Assembly: GCA_030038355.1 (NCBI GenBank)
Contig: JASHPB010000233.1
Span: 1 to 46,645 of the forward strand
From: Candidatus Binataceae bacterium
Lineage (GTDB): Bacteria; Desulfobacterota; Binatia; Binatales; Binataceae
Length of the DNA stretch: 46,645 nucleotides
Reading direction: 5' to 3'
Part shown: one piece after another, positions 34,758 through 43,029 of the stretch
Layout of the letters: each line of letters opens with the position of its first letter
Position numbering within the stretch: the stretch's first letter is position 1
Program-made: the position numbers and the translations under genes
Notes under the pieces: generated by a model
What the model was told of the DNA's origin: nothing
The model's database searches: none
What the model saw: the letters and a program-made list of their open reading frames with translations, nothing else

Positions 34758-35588
34758 TCATGACCCGCGCGTGTATGACGGGCCTGAGAAACCGGCGTTG
34801 GCCAGGTTCGACAGGCGAAAGCGTGCGTTGCCGGTGTTCATACCGCCGTCGACGACCATCGCGGTTCCCGTGATCCATTCCGCCTCATCGCTCGCGAGGA
34901 AGAGCGCCATGTTGGCGATATCCTCGGGCCGTCCCGCGCGCGGTATCGGCTGCATCCGCGCCATATTCTTTTCCGCTTCCTCGTAGCCGCCCTTCGATCC
35001 CGCATAGATGAGCGGAGTGTTGACACCGCCCGGGCAGATGCAGTTGACGCGGATATGATCGTGGCCGTACTCGATCGCGGCCGACTGCGTGAGATTGATC
35101 ACCGCCGCCTTGGCCGCGCAGTACGCCGCAAGGTATCCGGAGCCGCGGAGCCCGCCGACCGACGAAGTCGATATGATCGAGCCGCCTCCAACCTTGCGCA
35201 GCTCAGGCACCGAATACTTGATGCCGAGGAACACGGCGCCGAGCAGGATCGCCATCGTGCGGTCCCAGTTCTCGCGGGTCACCTTCTCGAGCGGACCCGT
35301 AGCGCCGCCCAGGCCGGCGTTATTGAACATGATATCGAGGCGGCCGAACTCCTTGACCGCGCGATCTACGGCGCCCTTGATATCGGCCTCCGAAGAAACA
35401 TCGACGCGCTGAAAGACGGCTTTGCCGCCGAGTGTCTTGCACTCGGCGACGGTGCCCGAGCCGCCTTCCTCGTTGAGATCGGTCACGATCACTGCCGCGC
35501 CTTCCCTGGCGAATCGAATCGCGCTCGCGCGCCCCATACCGCTCGCCGCGCCGGTAATGACTGCCACTTTGCCATCAAGTTTGCCCAT
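34758..35588 (-). CDS. Short-chain dehydrogenase/reductase, third of three tandem paralogues
   Basis: 276 aa. TGAASGMGRASAIRFAREG, VTDLN, FNNAGLGGATG, SIISTSSVGG, YCAAKAAVINL (catalytic Tyr/Lys), CPGGVNTPLIYAG and WITGTAMVVDGGMNTG; tail RLSNLANAGFSGPSYTRGS. Start at ATG 35588 with GAGG 10 bases upstream; the frame runs on to 35843 but that part overlaps uvrC and has no SDR content. Divergent from uvrC with a ~98-base gap. Substrate unknown. Confidence 0.92.
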   Translation of the reverse strand: MGKLDGKVAVITGAASGMGRASAIRFAREGAAVIVTDLNEEGGSGTVAECKTLGGKAVFQRVDVSSEADIKGAVDRAVKEFGRLDIMFNNAGLGGATGPLEKVTRENWDRTMAILLGAVFLGIKYSVPELRKVGGGSIISTSSVGGLRGSGYLAAYCAAKAAVINLTQSAAIEYGHDHIRVNCICPGGVNTPLIYAGSKGGYEEAEKNMARMQPIPRAGRPEDIANMALFLASDEAEWITGTAMVVDGGMNTGNARFRLSNLANAGFSGPSYTRGS

Positions 35589-35653
35589 CACTTTGGTACC
35601 TCGGATTCCCTTAGTAGCAGGATGCGGGCGGGCGCGGGTAATGATCCAACCCT

Positions 35654-35686
35654 CGCCGCAAGCATCCTGATATAATCCTTGCGGCG
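35654..35686. promoter_or_regulatory. uvrC promoter with TATAAT inside a perfect 9-bp inverted repeat abutting the start codon
   Basis: CGCCGCAAG (35654-35662) and CTTGCGGCG (35678-35686) are exact reverse complements with a 15-base centre that contains TATAAT at 35671-35676. The ATG of uvrC starts at 35687, the next base. Transcription from this -10 would start at about 35683, giving an almost leaderless mRNA. No good -35 is seen. The palindrome could be an operator or a start-site hairpin; no LexA-type CTG-N10-CAG is present. Confidence 0.6.
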
Positions 35687-37804
35687 ATGGCGACCGAGGA
35701 TGACAAGGCGCGGGCCGGGCGGCCGATGGAAGGAATCGGCCCGAAGTATGGCTCGCTAATCGACTATCCCGACCAGCCGGCCGCGTCCGCGCCTGCTGAT
35801 GCCGAAGCACCCGCGGCGGCCGCTGTTCAGTCAGCGCAAGCATCGCCGCAAGAGGCCGAAATCGACATCGACCGCAAGCTCGAGCTGACGCCGCCGGAGC
35901 CCGGCGTGTACCTGCTCCGCGATCGCGCGGGCAAGGTGCTCTATGTCGGCAAGGCGAAGTCGCTGAGAGCGCGCGTGCGCGCGTACTTCCGCGGAGGCGA
36001 CGGGCGCTTTCAGGTGCGCTTCCTGATGAGTAAGGTGCGTGGCTTCGACACGATCGTCACGCGCAGCGAAAAGGAGGCGCTGATCCTGGAAAACAACCTG
36101 ATCAAGCAGTACAAGCCGCGCTACAACATCAGGTTGAAGGACGACAAATCGTATCTGAGCGCGAAGATCACGAATCACGCGTGGCCGCGAATCACGGTCA
36201 CGCGCAAGATCGTGAAGGATGGCGGGCGCTACTTCGGTCCGTTCGGCTCTGCCGACGGCCTCCGCGAAACGATCGACGTTATCCGCAAGCTGTTTCCGCT
36301 CCGCACCTGCAACGACGCGGTATTCCGGAATCGATCGCGTCCGTGCCTCGAGTATCAGATCAAGCGATGCCTCGGCCCGTGCTGCCTGCCTGTCGATCGC
36401 GCCGAGTACGAGAAACAACTGCACGCGGCCGAGATGCTGCTGCAGGGTAAGAATCTCGAGCTGCTGCGCGAGATGCGCGAGCAGATGAAGGGGCACGCCG
36501 AGCGGCTCGAGTTCGAGGAGGCGGCGCGGGTGCGTGACCGGGTACGCGCGATCGAAAAGACCGTCGAGCGGCAGACGGTCCTCCACCACATGGGAATCGA
36601 CCAGGATATCTTCGGCCTCTATCGCGAGGGCGGCGCGATCGAGGCGATCGTGCTCATCGTGCGCGGCGGCAAGCTGACCAGCACGCAGGGATGGAGTTTC
36701 CAGGACCTCGAGTTCGCCGACGAAGACGTGCTTGCCGATTTGCTCACACAATACTACTCGGGCGCGCGGACGATCCCTGACGAAGTGATCGTGCCGGTGG
36801 CGCTTGAGGATGCCGACGTGCGCGGCGAACTGCTCACGGAGCGGCGCGGCAAGAAGGTCGAGGTCTTCGTGCCGCAGCGCGGCGAGAAGTTAAGGTTGCT
36901 CGAGATGGCGCAGGACAACGCTCGGCAAAGCTTTGCCGCACGCCGTGACAACGAGCAGACGCGCGAGAAGATGCTCGAGGACCTGCGCACGAAGCTGCAT
37001 CTGCGCAACTCGCCCAAGCGCGTCGAATGCTACGACATCTCGAATCTCCAGGGTGCGATGGTGGTCGCGTCGCAGGTGACGTTCGACGAAGGCGAGCCGT
37101 GCAAAGATCTCTATCGTCGCTATCGGATCCGCAGCTTCGAGGGCCAGGACGACTTCGCCAGCATGTACGAGGTGCTGAAGCGGCGCCTCGAGCGCGCGGT
37201 TCGCGAGAACACGTATCCGGATCTCTGGGTGATCGACGGCGGCAAAGGCCAGCTGAACGTCGCGATGCAGGTGCTGCGCGAGTTCAACCTCGTCGAGCAG
37301 ATCGATTGCGTGTCGCTCGCCAAGCAGCACGTGCTCAACGATCGGCGCGCGAAGGAAGTGACGAAATCCGATGAGCGCGTGTTCCTGCCCAATCGGAAGG
37401 ACCCGCTCGTGCTGCCGAAGAATTCGACTGCGCTGTTCCTGATGGTGCGTCTGCGTGATGAGGCGCATCGGTTTGCGATCACCTACAACCGCGAGTTGCG
37501 CCGGCGCGCGCGGCTTCGCTCTGTCCTCGACGATATTGAGGGAATCGGCCCGGTGCGGCGTCGCGCGCTGCTGCGGCACTTCGGCAGCCTCCGGCGCATC
37601 CGCGAGGCAAGGGTCGAGGACATTGCCGTTGTTAAAGGTGTCAATCTCGAATTGGCGGCAGAAATCCGCCGCCATTTGGACGATATGGCGGCGCTGCTCG
37701 ATCGCGAGGAGCGCGCCGATGATGCTTCCGACCCGCCCGTCGGTGACGCACCAACCGAGCCAGCGCCGACGAACGAATCTCAGCCTTCCGAACCTGAAAT
37801 TTGA
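35687..37804 (+). CDS. uvrC: UvrABC excinuclease subunit C
   Basis: 705 aa; makes both incisions around DNA lesions. After a ~65-residue Ala/Pro-rich N-terminal extension comes the GIY-YIG nuclease (PGVYLLRDRAGKVLYVGKAK), the Cys cluster near CLEYQIKRCLGPC, the UVR motif (ERLEFEEAARVRDRVRAIE), the RNase H-like nuclease (ECYDISNLQGAMVV, WVIDGGKGQLNVAM, LRDEAHRFAITYNR) and tandem helix-hairpin-helix (LDDIEGIGPVRRRALLRHFG). The frame is complete to an acidic tail. The ATG at 35687 directly follows the palindrome described separately; an internal ATG at 35726 is possible but GIY-YIG starts far downstream of both. Single-gene unit. Confidence 0.95.
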   Translation: MATEDDKARAGRPMEGIGPKYGSLIDYPDQPAASAPADAEAPAAAAVQSAQASPQEAEIDIDRKLELTPPEPGVYLLRDRAGKVLYVGKAKSLRARVRAYFRGGDGRFQVRFLMSKVRGFDTIVTRSEKEALILENNLIKQYKPRYNIRLKDDKSYLSAKITNHAWPRITVTRKIVKDGGRYFGPFGSADGLRETIDVIRKLFPLRTCNDAVFRNRSRPCLEYQIKRCLGPCCLPVDRAEYEKQLHAAEMLLQGKNLELLREMREQMKGHAERLEFEEAARVRDRVRAIEKTVERQTVLHHMGIDQDIFGLYREGGAIEAIVLIVRGGKLTSTQGWSFQDLEFADEDVLADLLTQYYSGARTIPDEVIVPVALEDADVRGELLTERRGKKVEVFVPQRGEKLRLLEMAQDNARQSFAARRDNEQTREKMLEDLRTKLHLRNSPKRVECYDISNLQGAMVVASQVTFDEGEPCKDLYRRYRIRSFEGQDDFASMYEVLKRRLERAVRENTYPDLWVIDGGKGQLNVAMQVLREFNLVEQIDCVSLAKQHVLNDRRAKEVTKSDERVFLPNRKDPLVLPKNSTALFLMVRLRDEAHRFAITYNRELRRRARLRSVLDDIEGIGPVRRRALLRHFGSLRRIREARVEDIAVVKGVNLELAAEIRRHLDDMAALLDREERADDASDPPVGDAPTEPAPTNESQPSEPEI

Positions 37805-37977
37805 TCGACAAAAAGTTGAACTCGGAGCTGGCGACATGCTGTCGCATTGTTATTCATTAAAAAGGTTTTGATCGGCAAAAGTAGGATAAATTCATCACTA
37901 GCGCCACAACCTGCTCGGCGTGTAAGCGGCGGAGCGGAGCGAAGTCTCTCGCCCGGCTCGCGTGAACGCCGGGTGCG

Positions 37978-38720
37978 GTGCGTACGCCCAGGCGTGGGAA
38001 TCTCGTCGCACCGATCTATGCGACCGCGATCACGAGAATCACTGGTGATTTTGCGGGCACTCGCCGCTACGTCGCGCCGCTCTGGATCGTCGTAGTCCTA
38101 GTGGTCTATACCGCGGCCACCGGCCGCGAACGAATCTATGTGCGCCTCGAGCGCGCAGCCATGGTCGGCACCGAGCTGGCATCGTCGGGCGTCGCACGCG
38201 GCGCCGAATTCGATCGCGGCGCGCTCGCGCTTGGCGATGAAGTCCAACTGACGGCGCGTGTGCGCTTTGCGCGCAACTACGGAGATCCCGGCGAGTTCGA
38301 CGCGCGGAGGCGCTCATGGCGCGCGGGCGGCGTCGACGTGATGATGACAGCGCCTAAGAAGAGCTTCGCTACGCCGGCCTCCGGGATCATCGGGCATGAC
38401 ACGAGGTTCCCGAGCGCGCGGATCGACTCGATTCGCCGCGTCTCGGGCAGGTTATCGATCGCAACCTCGACGGTGACGAGCGCGCCCGAGCTGCGCGCGC
38501 GGGTAATTGGGGACCGCGGCAATATCCGCGACGGGCCACGCCAGCAGTTCGCCGTTATCTCGACCGCTACTTGAACCGCTTTCACTTTCCGGTCAAGGAC
38601 GTGATCGATCGCTGAGATCGATCGGCGCGACTGTTGTGCGCACCGATTTCGACGGCGCCGTCACCGCGGAGGCTTCACCCACGCGCCTCGTGGTCTCGGC
38701 CTCCTGGGGGAGCCGATGGT
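37978..38720 (+). pseudogene. comEC: comEC (DNA-uptake channel) relic with large internal deletion
   Basis: The region after uvrC (37805-38912) has no intact gene. On the plus strand the N-terminal ComEC domain is readable: a hydrophobic segment (APLWIVVVLVVYTAATG), then LALGDEVQLTARVRF and NYGDPGEFDARRRSW, matching the family pattern N-P-G-E-F-D. A frame change leads to NLDGDERA / RARVIGDRGNI, where the channel domain should start. Instead the sequence jumps to the extreme C-terminus: RFHFPVKDVIDR, stop, SIGATVVRTDFDGAVTAE, the usual R-T-D-x-D-G-A-V end. The channel and metallo-beta-lactamase parts (about 1.5 kb) are missing. Intact ComEC imports single-stranded DNA. Confidence 0.7.
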
Positions 38721-38912
38721 CAGAGCCATGGACAATGAGTTCCGGCCCGCGAATCATGGGTCCGCGCCCATTAGCAAAGTTCATCCTGGCACCACTCAGG
38801 GTTGACCAGTTTTAACGCCTGTGGGAAACTCCGGCCACGAAAGCGATGAAAGACATGGCCGCCTTCTGGCGGCGTTTAGTCATTCTGATTCATCACTGCG
38901 CGGAGGAAGCGT

Positions 38913-39359
38913 ATGGCTGAACAAGCCCAAGCCACAGACACCGGACCTCGCCCGATTGTTCCGTTTCTGAAACTCGACCCCAAACCGCACCTTATCGCGG
39001 TCAAGTGCAGCAACTGCGGTTCGGTCTTCATGGACCTCAAGCGCGTTGCGTGCTCGAAGTGCGGTTCCACCAAAGAGAAGTTCAGCCAGGTTTCGCTCTC
39101 TGACAAGGGCAAGGTGTACGTCTTCTCCGTCGTCCATCAGTCCTTTCCCGGGATTAAGACGCCTTACATCACGGCGATCGTCGATCTTCCTGATGGCGTG
39201 AGCGTTCGCGCCAATCTGGTCGACGTCGATCCGGAAACCGCGCAGAAAGAACCGAAGAAGATTTTCGACCTGCCGGTCGAGATGGTGACGCACGTGGCGG
39301 CCAAGGATCGCGAAGGCCACGAGGTGATCGCTTTTTCCTTTAAGCCGAGCAAGAATTAA
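38913..39359 (+). CDS. DUF35 Zn-ribbon/OB-fold protein, thiolase partner
   Basis: 148 aa. A zinc ribbon with two Cys pairs (VKCSNCGSVF...VACSKCGST) is followed by an OB-fold (GKVYVFSVVHQSFP, then TAIVDLPDGVSVRANLVDVD). Such proteins bind acyl-CoA and form complexes with thiolase-type enzymes, helping substrate channelling. The thiolase gene follows 68 bases later with an AGGAGG before its start. ATG 38913 is preceded by GGAGG. Complete; fits the pairing seen in many archaeal and bacterial genomes. Confidence 0.9.
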   Translation: MAEQAQATDTGPRPIVPFLKLDPKPHLIAVKCSNCGSVFMDLKRVACSKCGSTKEKFSQVSLSDKGKVYVFSVVHQSFPGIKTPYITAIVDLPDGVSVRANLVDVDPETAQKEPKKIFDLPVEMVTHVAAKDREGHEVIAFSFKPSKN

Positions 39360-39427
39360 AAGACGCGCGATAGCGCGCCGGAATCTACGACGGACCTGGT
39401 TCGCGCCAGGCCGCCAGGAGGTCTCAG

Positions 39428-40588
39428 ATGAGAAACGTCTACGTACTCGGTACCGGAATGATCAAGTTCGGGCGCTATCCCGAGAAGACTGTACCGGAAC
39501 TCGGCGGCGAAGCGGCGCTGGTTGCGCTCAAGGACGCCGGAATCGCAATCAAGGACGTCGAGATGTTCGCCTGCGGAAACCTCTACCAGTCCAACGCGAT
39601 GGTCGGGCAGCGCATCCTGCAGCAGATCGGCCAGACCGGCATCCCGGTAATCAACGTCTCCAACGCCTGTGCCACTGGCTCGACCGCGTTTCGCGAAGCC
39701 TACCTCGCGGTTGCGTCGGGCATGTATGAAACTGCGATGGCGGTCGGCGTCGAGCAGATGGGCAAGCAGGGATTGCTCGGCGGCGCCGGCGGCGGTGACC
39801 CGGCTTACTCGGTTGAGGGCAAACTTGGCTCAGGGCTGATGCCTGCCGTGTTCGGCCAGGCCGGTATCGAGCACATGCGCAAGTACGGCACCAAGCCAGA
39901 ACATTTCGCGAAGATCTCGGTGAAGTCGCATAAGCATGCGACCAAGAATCCATTCTCGCAGTACCGCAACGAAGTCTCCCTCGAGGACGTGCTCAACGCG
40001 CGCATGGTTGCCTATCCCAACACGCTCTACATGTGTTGCCCGACGGGTGACGGCGCGGCGGCCGCAATTCTTGTATCTGAGGACAAGCTGAAGCAGCTCG
40101 CCGGCGGCCGCAAACGCCCCAAGATCGCGGCCTCGGTACTGACCTCCGATCCTTACACCGAGCGTGACCTCACTTTCCCCGACGTCAGCACGCTCACACG
40201 CCGTGCTTCCAAGCTCGCGTACGAGAAGGCCGGTGTGGGCCCCAAGGATATCGCCCTCACCGAGCTGCATGACTGCTTCGCGACGGCAGAGCTGGTCCAC
40301 TACGAGAACCTCGGGCTCTGCGGCGATGGCGAGGCGGGCGCGTTCATCGACAAGAAGGGCGGCTGCCATCCGGATCTCGGCGGCTTCGCGCCTGTCAACG
40401 TCTCCGGCGGATTGCTCTCGAAGGGTCACCCTCTCGGCGCAACCGGCGTCGCGAACATCTGCGAAGTCGTGTGGCACCTCACCCAGGATGAGCGCGCCAA
40501 GGATCGCCAGGTCCCCAACGCGAAGGTCGGCCAGGCCCACGTGATCGGACTCGGCTCGGCCTGCACGGTGCATATCCTGACCGTGTAG
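39428..40588 (+). CDS. Thiolase-family (SCP2/acetyl-CoA acetyltransferase-like) enzyme
   Basis: 386 aa. Nucleophile Cys81 in VSNACATGSTAF, HDCFATAE late in the protein and the C-terminal GGLLSKGHPLGATG with the catalytic His, as in SCP2-type thiolases; the final Cys in GLGSACTVHILTV is present. Members split or form 3-ketoacyl-CoA or a sterol/aromatic side-chain unit and usually need the DUF35 partner just upstream. Likely acts with the acyl-CoA dehydrogenases and CoA-transferase of the window, though these are not adjacent. Ends at a strong terminator. Confidence 0.92.
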   Translation: MRNVYVLGTGMIKFGRYPEKTVPELGGEAALVALKDAGIAIKDVEMFACGNLYQSNAMVGQRILQQIGQTGIPVINVSNACATGSTAFREAYLAVASGMYETAMAVGVEQMGKQGLLGGAGGGDPAYSVEGKLGSGLMPAVFGQAGIEHMRKYGTKPEHFAKISVKSHKHATKNPFSQYRNEVSLEDVLNARMVAYPNTLYMCCPTGDGAAAAILVSEDKLKQLAGGRKRPKIAASVLTSDPYTERDLTFPDVSTLTRRASKLAYEKAGVGPKDIALTELHDCFATAELVHYENLGLCGDGEAGAFIDKKGGCHPDLGGFAPVNVSGGLLSKGHPLGATGVANICEVVWHLTQDERAKDRQVPNAKVGQAHVIGLGSACTVHILTV

Positions 40589-40617
40589 TTGGAACCAGCT
40601 CCTCAACGCACTTGCAG

Positions 40618-40646
40618 AAAGGGCCGCCCGCAAGGCGGCCCTTTTT
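40618..40646 (+). terminator. Rho-independent terminator after the thiolase gene
   Basis: AAAGGGCCGCC (from 40618) pairs with GGCGGCCCTTT around CGCAA, an 8-bp GC stem extended by A/T pairs, followed by TTTTT. Closes the DUF35-thiolase unit. Confidence 0.9.
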
Positions 40647-40692
40647 ATTGCAGCGGTGGACCAATAAATTTTAACCAGCGACGTAGCCGTCG

Positions 40693-41598
40693 ATGAGCAC
40701 GATGGAAAAACAGAGCAGCATGGCCGAGCGCCTGGGGATGGCGCCCGAGACGCGCGGATTAATTATCAACGCCGACGACTTCGGCATGTGCCACGACGAA
40801 AACGAAGGCGCGATCGAGGGCCTGACGCACGGCATCTTCACCTCGGCCACGATCCTCGTTACCTGTCCATGGTTCGAGGAAGCTGCCGATTTCTCGCGCG
40901 AGCACCCCGAGTCCGATCTCGGCGTGCATCTGACGCTCACGAGCGAATGGCCGTGCTACAAGTGGGGTCCCGTGCTCGGTGCGCGCGCGGTGCCATCGCT
41001 GGTCGACGAACGCGGCTACCTCTGGCCCGCGGTGCCGCAGGTCTACTCGCATGATCGCCTAGAAGAAGTCGAAGCCGAATTGCGCGCTCAGATCGAGAAG
41101 GCGCGGCGCGCTGGAATCGACGTGACCCATCTCGATTCGCACATGGGCCCGCTCCATCTACGCGAGGATTATCACGCGATTTACCTGCGCCTCGCGCGCG
41201 AGTATCGGCTCCCGATTAGGCTCACCGGCCGCAGCGTTTTGGAACGGATGGGGTTTCGTGAGACGATTAAGGGGATCGAGCGCGAAGGAATCCTGCATCC
41301 CGATCACTTCATCCCCAATGGTCCGGGCTCGCCCGCCGAGACCGAATCGCATTGGACACGGGTAATCCGCGCGCTTCGGCCCGGCATCACTGAGATTTTT
41401 TGTCATCCGGCATACGCGCGTGCGGAGCTTCGCGGATGCGCTCATGATGCTGCGCAGCGCGAAGCAGACCTCGCGTTTTTCACTTCGCACGCAGCGCGGC
41501 GGCTGGTCGAAGATGAGGGAATTCGGCTCGTCGGCTATCGCGAACTGCGTGCGGCCATGCGTGGCGACGCAGGAACCACAGCATCCCTGCCATCCTGA
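40693..41598 (+). CDS. YdjC/ChbG-family carbohydrate deacetylase-like protein
   Basis: 301 aa, TIM-barrel-like fold. Hallmarks: LIINADDFGMCHDENEGAI with the Asp-Asp metal pair, LGVHLTLTSEW with the metal His, THLDSHMGPLH and EIFCHPAYA. Related enzymes deacetylate chitooligosaccharides or similar amino-sugar substrates; the exact sugar is unknown here. A 10-residue pre-sequence precedes the barrel; ATG 40693 or 40702 (M4) are possible. Preceded by the thiolase terminator, so a separate unit, and followed by a repeat-containing gap. Confidence 0.85.
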   Translation: MSTMEKQSSMAERLGMAPETRGLIINADDFGMCHDENEGAIEGLTHGIFTSATILVTCPWFEEAADFSREHPESDLGVHLTLTSEWPCYKWGPVLGARAVPSLVDERGYLWPAVPQVYSHDRLEEVEAELRAQIEKARRAGIDVTHLDSHMGPLHLREDYHAIYLRLAREYRLPIRLTGRSVLERMGFRETIKGIEREGILHPDHFIPNGPGSPAETESHWTRVIRALRPGITEIFCHPAYARAELRGCAHDAAQREADLAFFTSHAARRLVEDEGIRLVGYRELRAAMRGDAGTTASLPS

Positions 41599-41660
41599 GC
41601 GAAATGAGCAACGCGAGCGAAGTCGAAGAGCTTCGGACAGCTTCGCGCAAGCGAAGCTGG
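41592..41660. repeat. Copy of the intergenic repeat with a short perfect hairpin
   Basis: CATCCTGAGCGAAATGAGC and CGAGCGAAGTCGAAGAG resemble the elements at 384-556 and 32535-32590. It ends in the perfect hairpin AGCTTCGC-GCAA-GCGAAGCT (41639-41658). It follows the ydjC-like stop directly and could act as a transcript end without a U-tract. Confidence 0.5.
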
Positions 41661-41720
41661 TGCCGGTTCTTCATTCGCGGAGCGGTCCTTATAGGTGCGC
41701 GCGCGGAGTAGCTAGCAATT

Positions 41721-42977
41721 TTGGAACTAACACGACTCAGAGGATTCGTTGATTGGCTCGGAGCAGGTTCGCTCGCGATGCTTAAGGCCGAAGCCGCGGC
41801 GCGGGCGCTGATGCCGCGCTACGGCGTCGGCGAAATCCGCGTTCCGGCACTCGAACGGATCCAGCTGTATCAACGCTCGACCGGCGAAACATCCGACGTG
41901 GTCGAGAAGCAAATGTACACTTTCAGCGATCGCGACGAGGCTGAGACCGTCGTCGCGCTTCGCCCGGAGGGCACGCCCGGCGTGGTCCGCGCCTATATCG
42001 AGGGCGGGCTCGATCGCAGCGACCCCGAGCAGCGCTTTTTCTACTCGGGCCCGATGTTCCGGCGCGAGCGCCCGCAGAAGGGCCGCTATCGCCAGTTCTA
42101 CCAGTTCGGCGTCGAAGTTTTTGGGCGCGCCGACGCGGCGTGCGATGCCGAACTGCTGATCATGATCGACGATTACTGCAAATCTCTTGGGTTACCGGCG
42201 CGGATGGAGATCAACTCGATCGGAGACCCGACCTGCCGGCCCGCGTTTCGGGAAGCACTAGTGAAGTGGGGACGCGAGCACTGGAACGAACTCTGCGCGG
42301 ACTGCCATAAACGCATCGATCGAAATCCGCTTCGCTTGCTCGACTGCAAAATCGACGCGAAGCTCGCCGAGTCAGCGCCCAGCAGCCTCGACTATCTATG
42401 TCCCGATTGCCGCGCGCACTTCGATACGGTGCGCGGCACGCTCGACTCGGTAGGGGTCAGATTCCAGGTGAATCCGCGGCTAGTGCGCGGGCTCGATTAT
42501 TACACTCGCACCGCGTTTGAAATCATGGCGGAGGGACTGGGCGCGCAGAGCACGATTGTCGCGGGCGGACGCTACGACGGACTGGTCGAAGCAATGGGCG
42601 GCGCGGCGGTGCCCGGTATCGGCTTTGCGATCGGGCTCGAGCGCGTCGCGCTCGCTCTGGAAGCCGCCAATCTAGTGAACGGAACCGTCATCGACGCGGT
42701 TGTAATCGCGATGGGCGATGCGGCGATTCGGCAATCCGCGCTGATCGCCCACCGGTTACGCGCCGCCGGCCTCGCGGTCGAGATGACATCGGCGCTCCGC
42801 AAACTAAAGGCCTCGCTCAGCCGCGCGAACAAGATCGGCGCTCGATTCGCGGTAATTATCGGCGAAGATGAGCTGGCTCGCGGCGTCGTGCAGCTGCGCG
42901 ATCTTGCTCAAAGCACGCAGCGCGAAGTGGCCGTGGGCGAAGTAGCGGCCGCGATCGCCGAGGCTGGCCGGAACTGA
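41721..42977 (+). CDS. hisS: Histidyl-tRNA synthetase
   Basis: 418 aa class II synthetase. Motif 1 region around RIQLYQRSTGETSDVV, motif 2 FYSGPMFRRERPQKGRYRQF, the histidine-specific LVRGLDYYTRTAFEIM and GGRYDGLVEAMGG, and motif 3 in GIGFAIGLERVAL; then the C-terminal anticodon-binding domain (VVIAMGDAAIRQSALIAHRL onward). Charges tRNA-His in the cytosol. TTG at 41721 is used because a TAG lies 12 bases upstream in frame; GGAG precedes it. The N-terminus RLRGFVDWLG replaces the common RGTRDILP-like start, a variation. Followed by aspS after 52 bases. Confidence 0.92.
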   Translation: MELTRLRGFVDWLGAGSLAMLKAEAAARALMPRYGVGEIRVPALERIQLYQRSTGETSDVVEKQMYTFSDRDEAETVVALRPEGTPGVVRAYIEGGLDRSDPEQRFFYSGPMFRRERPQKGRYRQFYQFGVEVFGRADAACDAELLIMIDDYCKSLGLPARMEINSIGDPTCRPAFREALVKWGREHWNELCADCHKRIDRNPLRLLDCKIDAKLAESAPSSLDYLCPDCRAHFDTVRGTLDSVGVRFQVNPRLVRGLDYYTRTAFEIMAEGLGAQSTIVAGGRYDGLVEAMGGAAVPGIGFAIGLERVALALEAANLVNGTVIDAVVIAMGDAAIRQSALIAHRLRAAGLAVEMTSALRKLKASLSRANKIGARFAVIIGEDELARGVVQLRDLAQSTQREVAVGEVAAAIAEAGRN

Positions 42978-43029
42978 CTGTTTCTTACGGCCCTGCCCGC
43001 GGGTATCCTCAAGCTTCACGGAAGAATCA

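Noticed and set aside
35600-35690. LexA/SOS box upstream of uvrC
   Set aside because: No CTG-N10-CAG or GAAC-N4-GTTC core; the palindrome there is of another kind.
35831-37837. Two long minus-strand ORFs (306 and 315 aa) opposite uvrC
   Set aside because: Shadows of uvrC in GC-rich sequence; overlap each other and have no domains.
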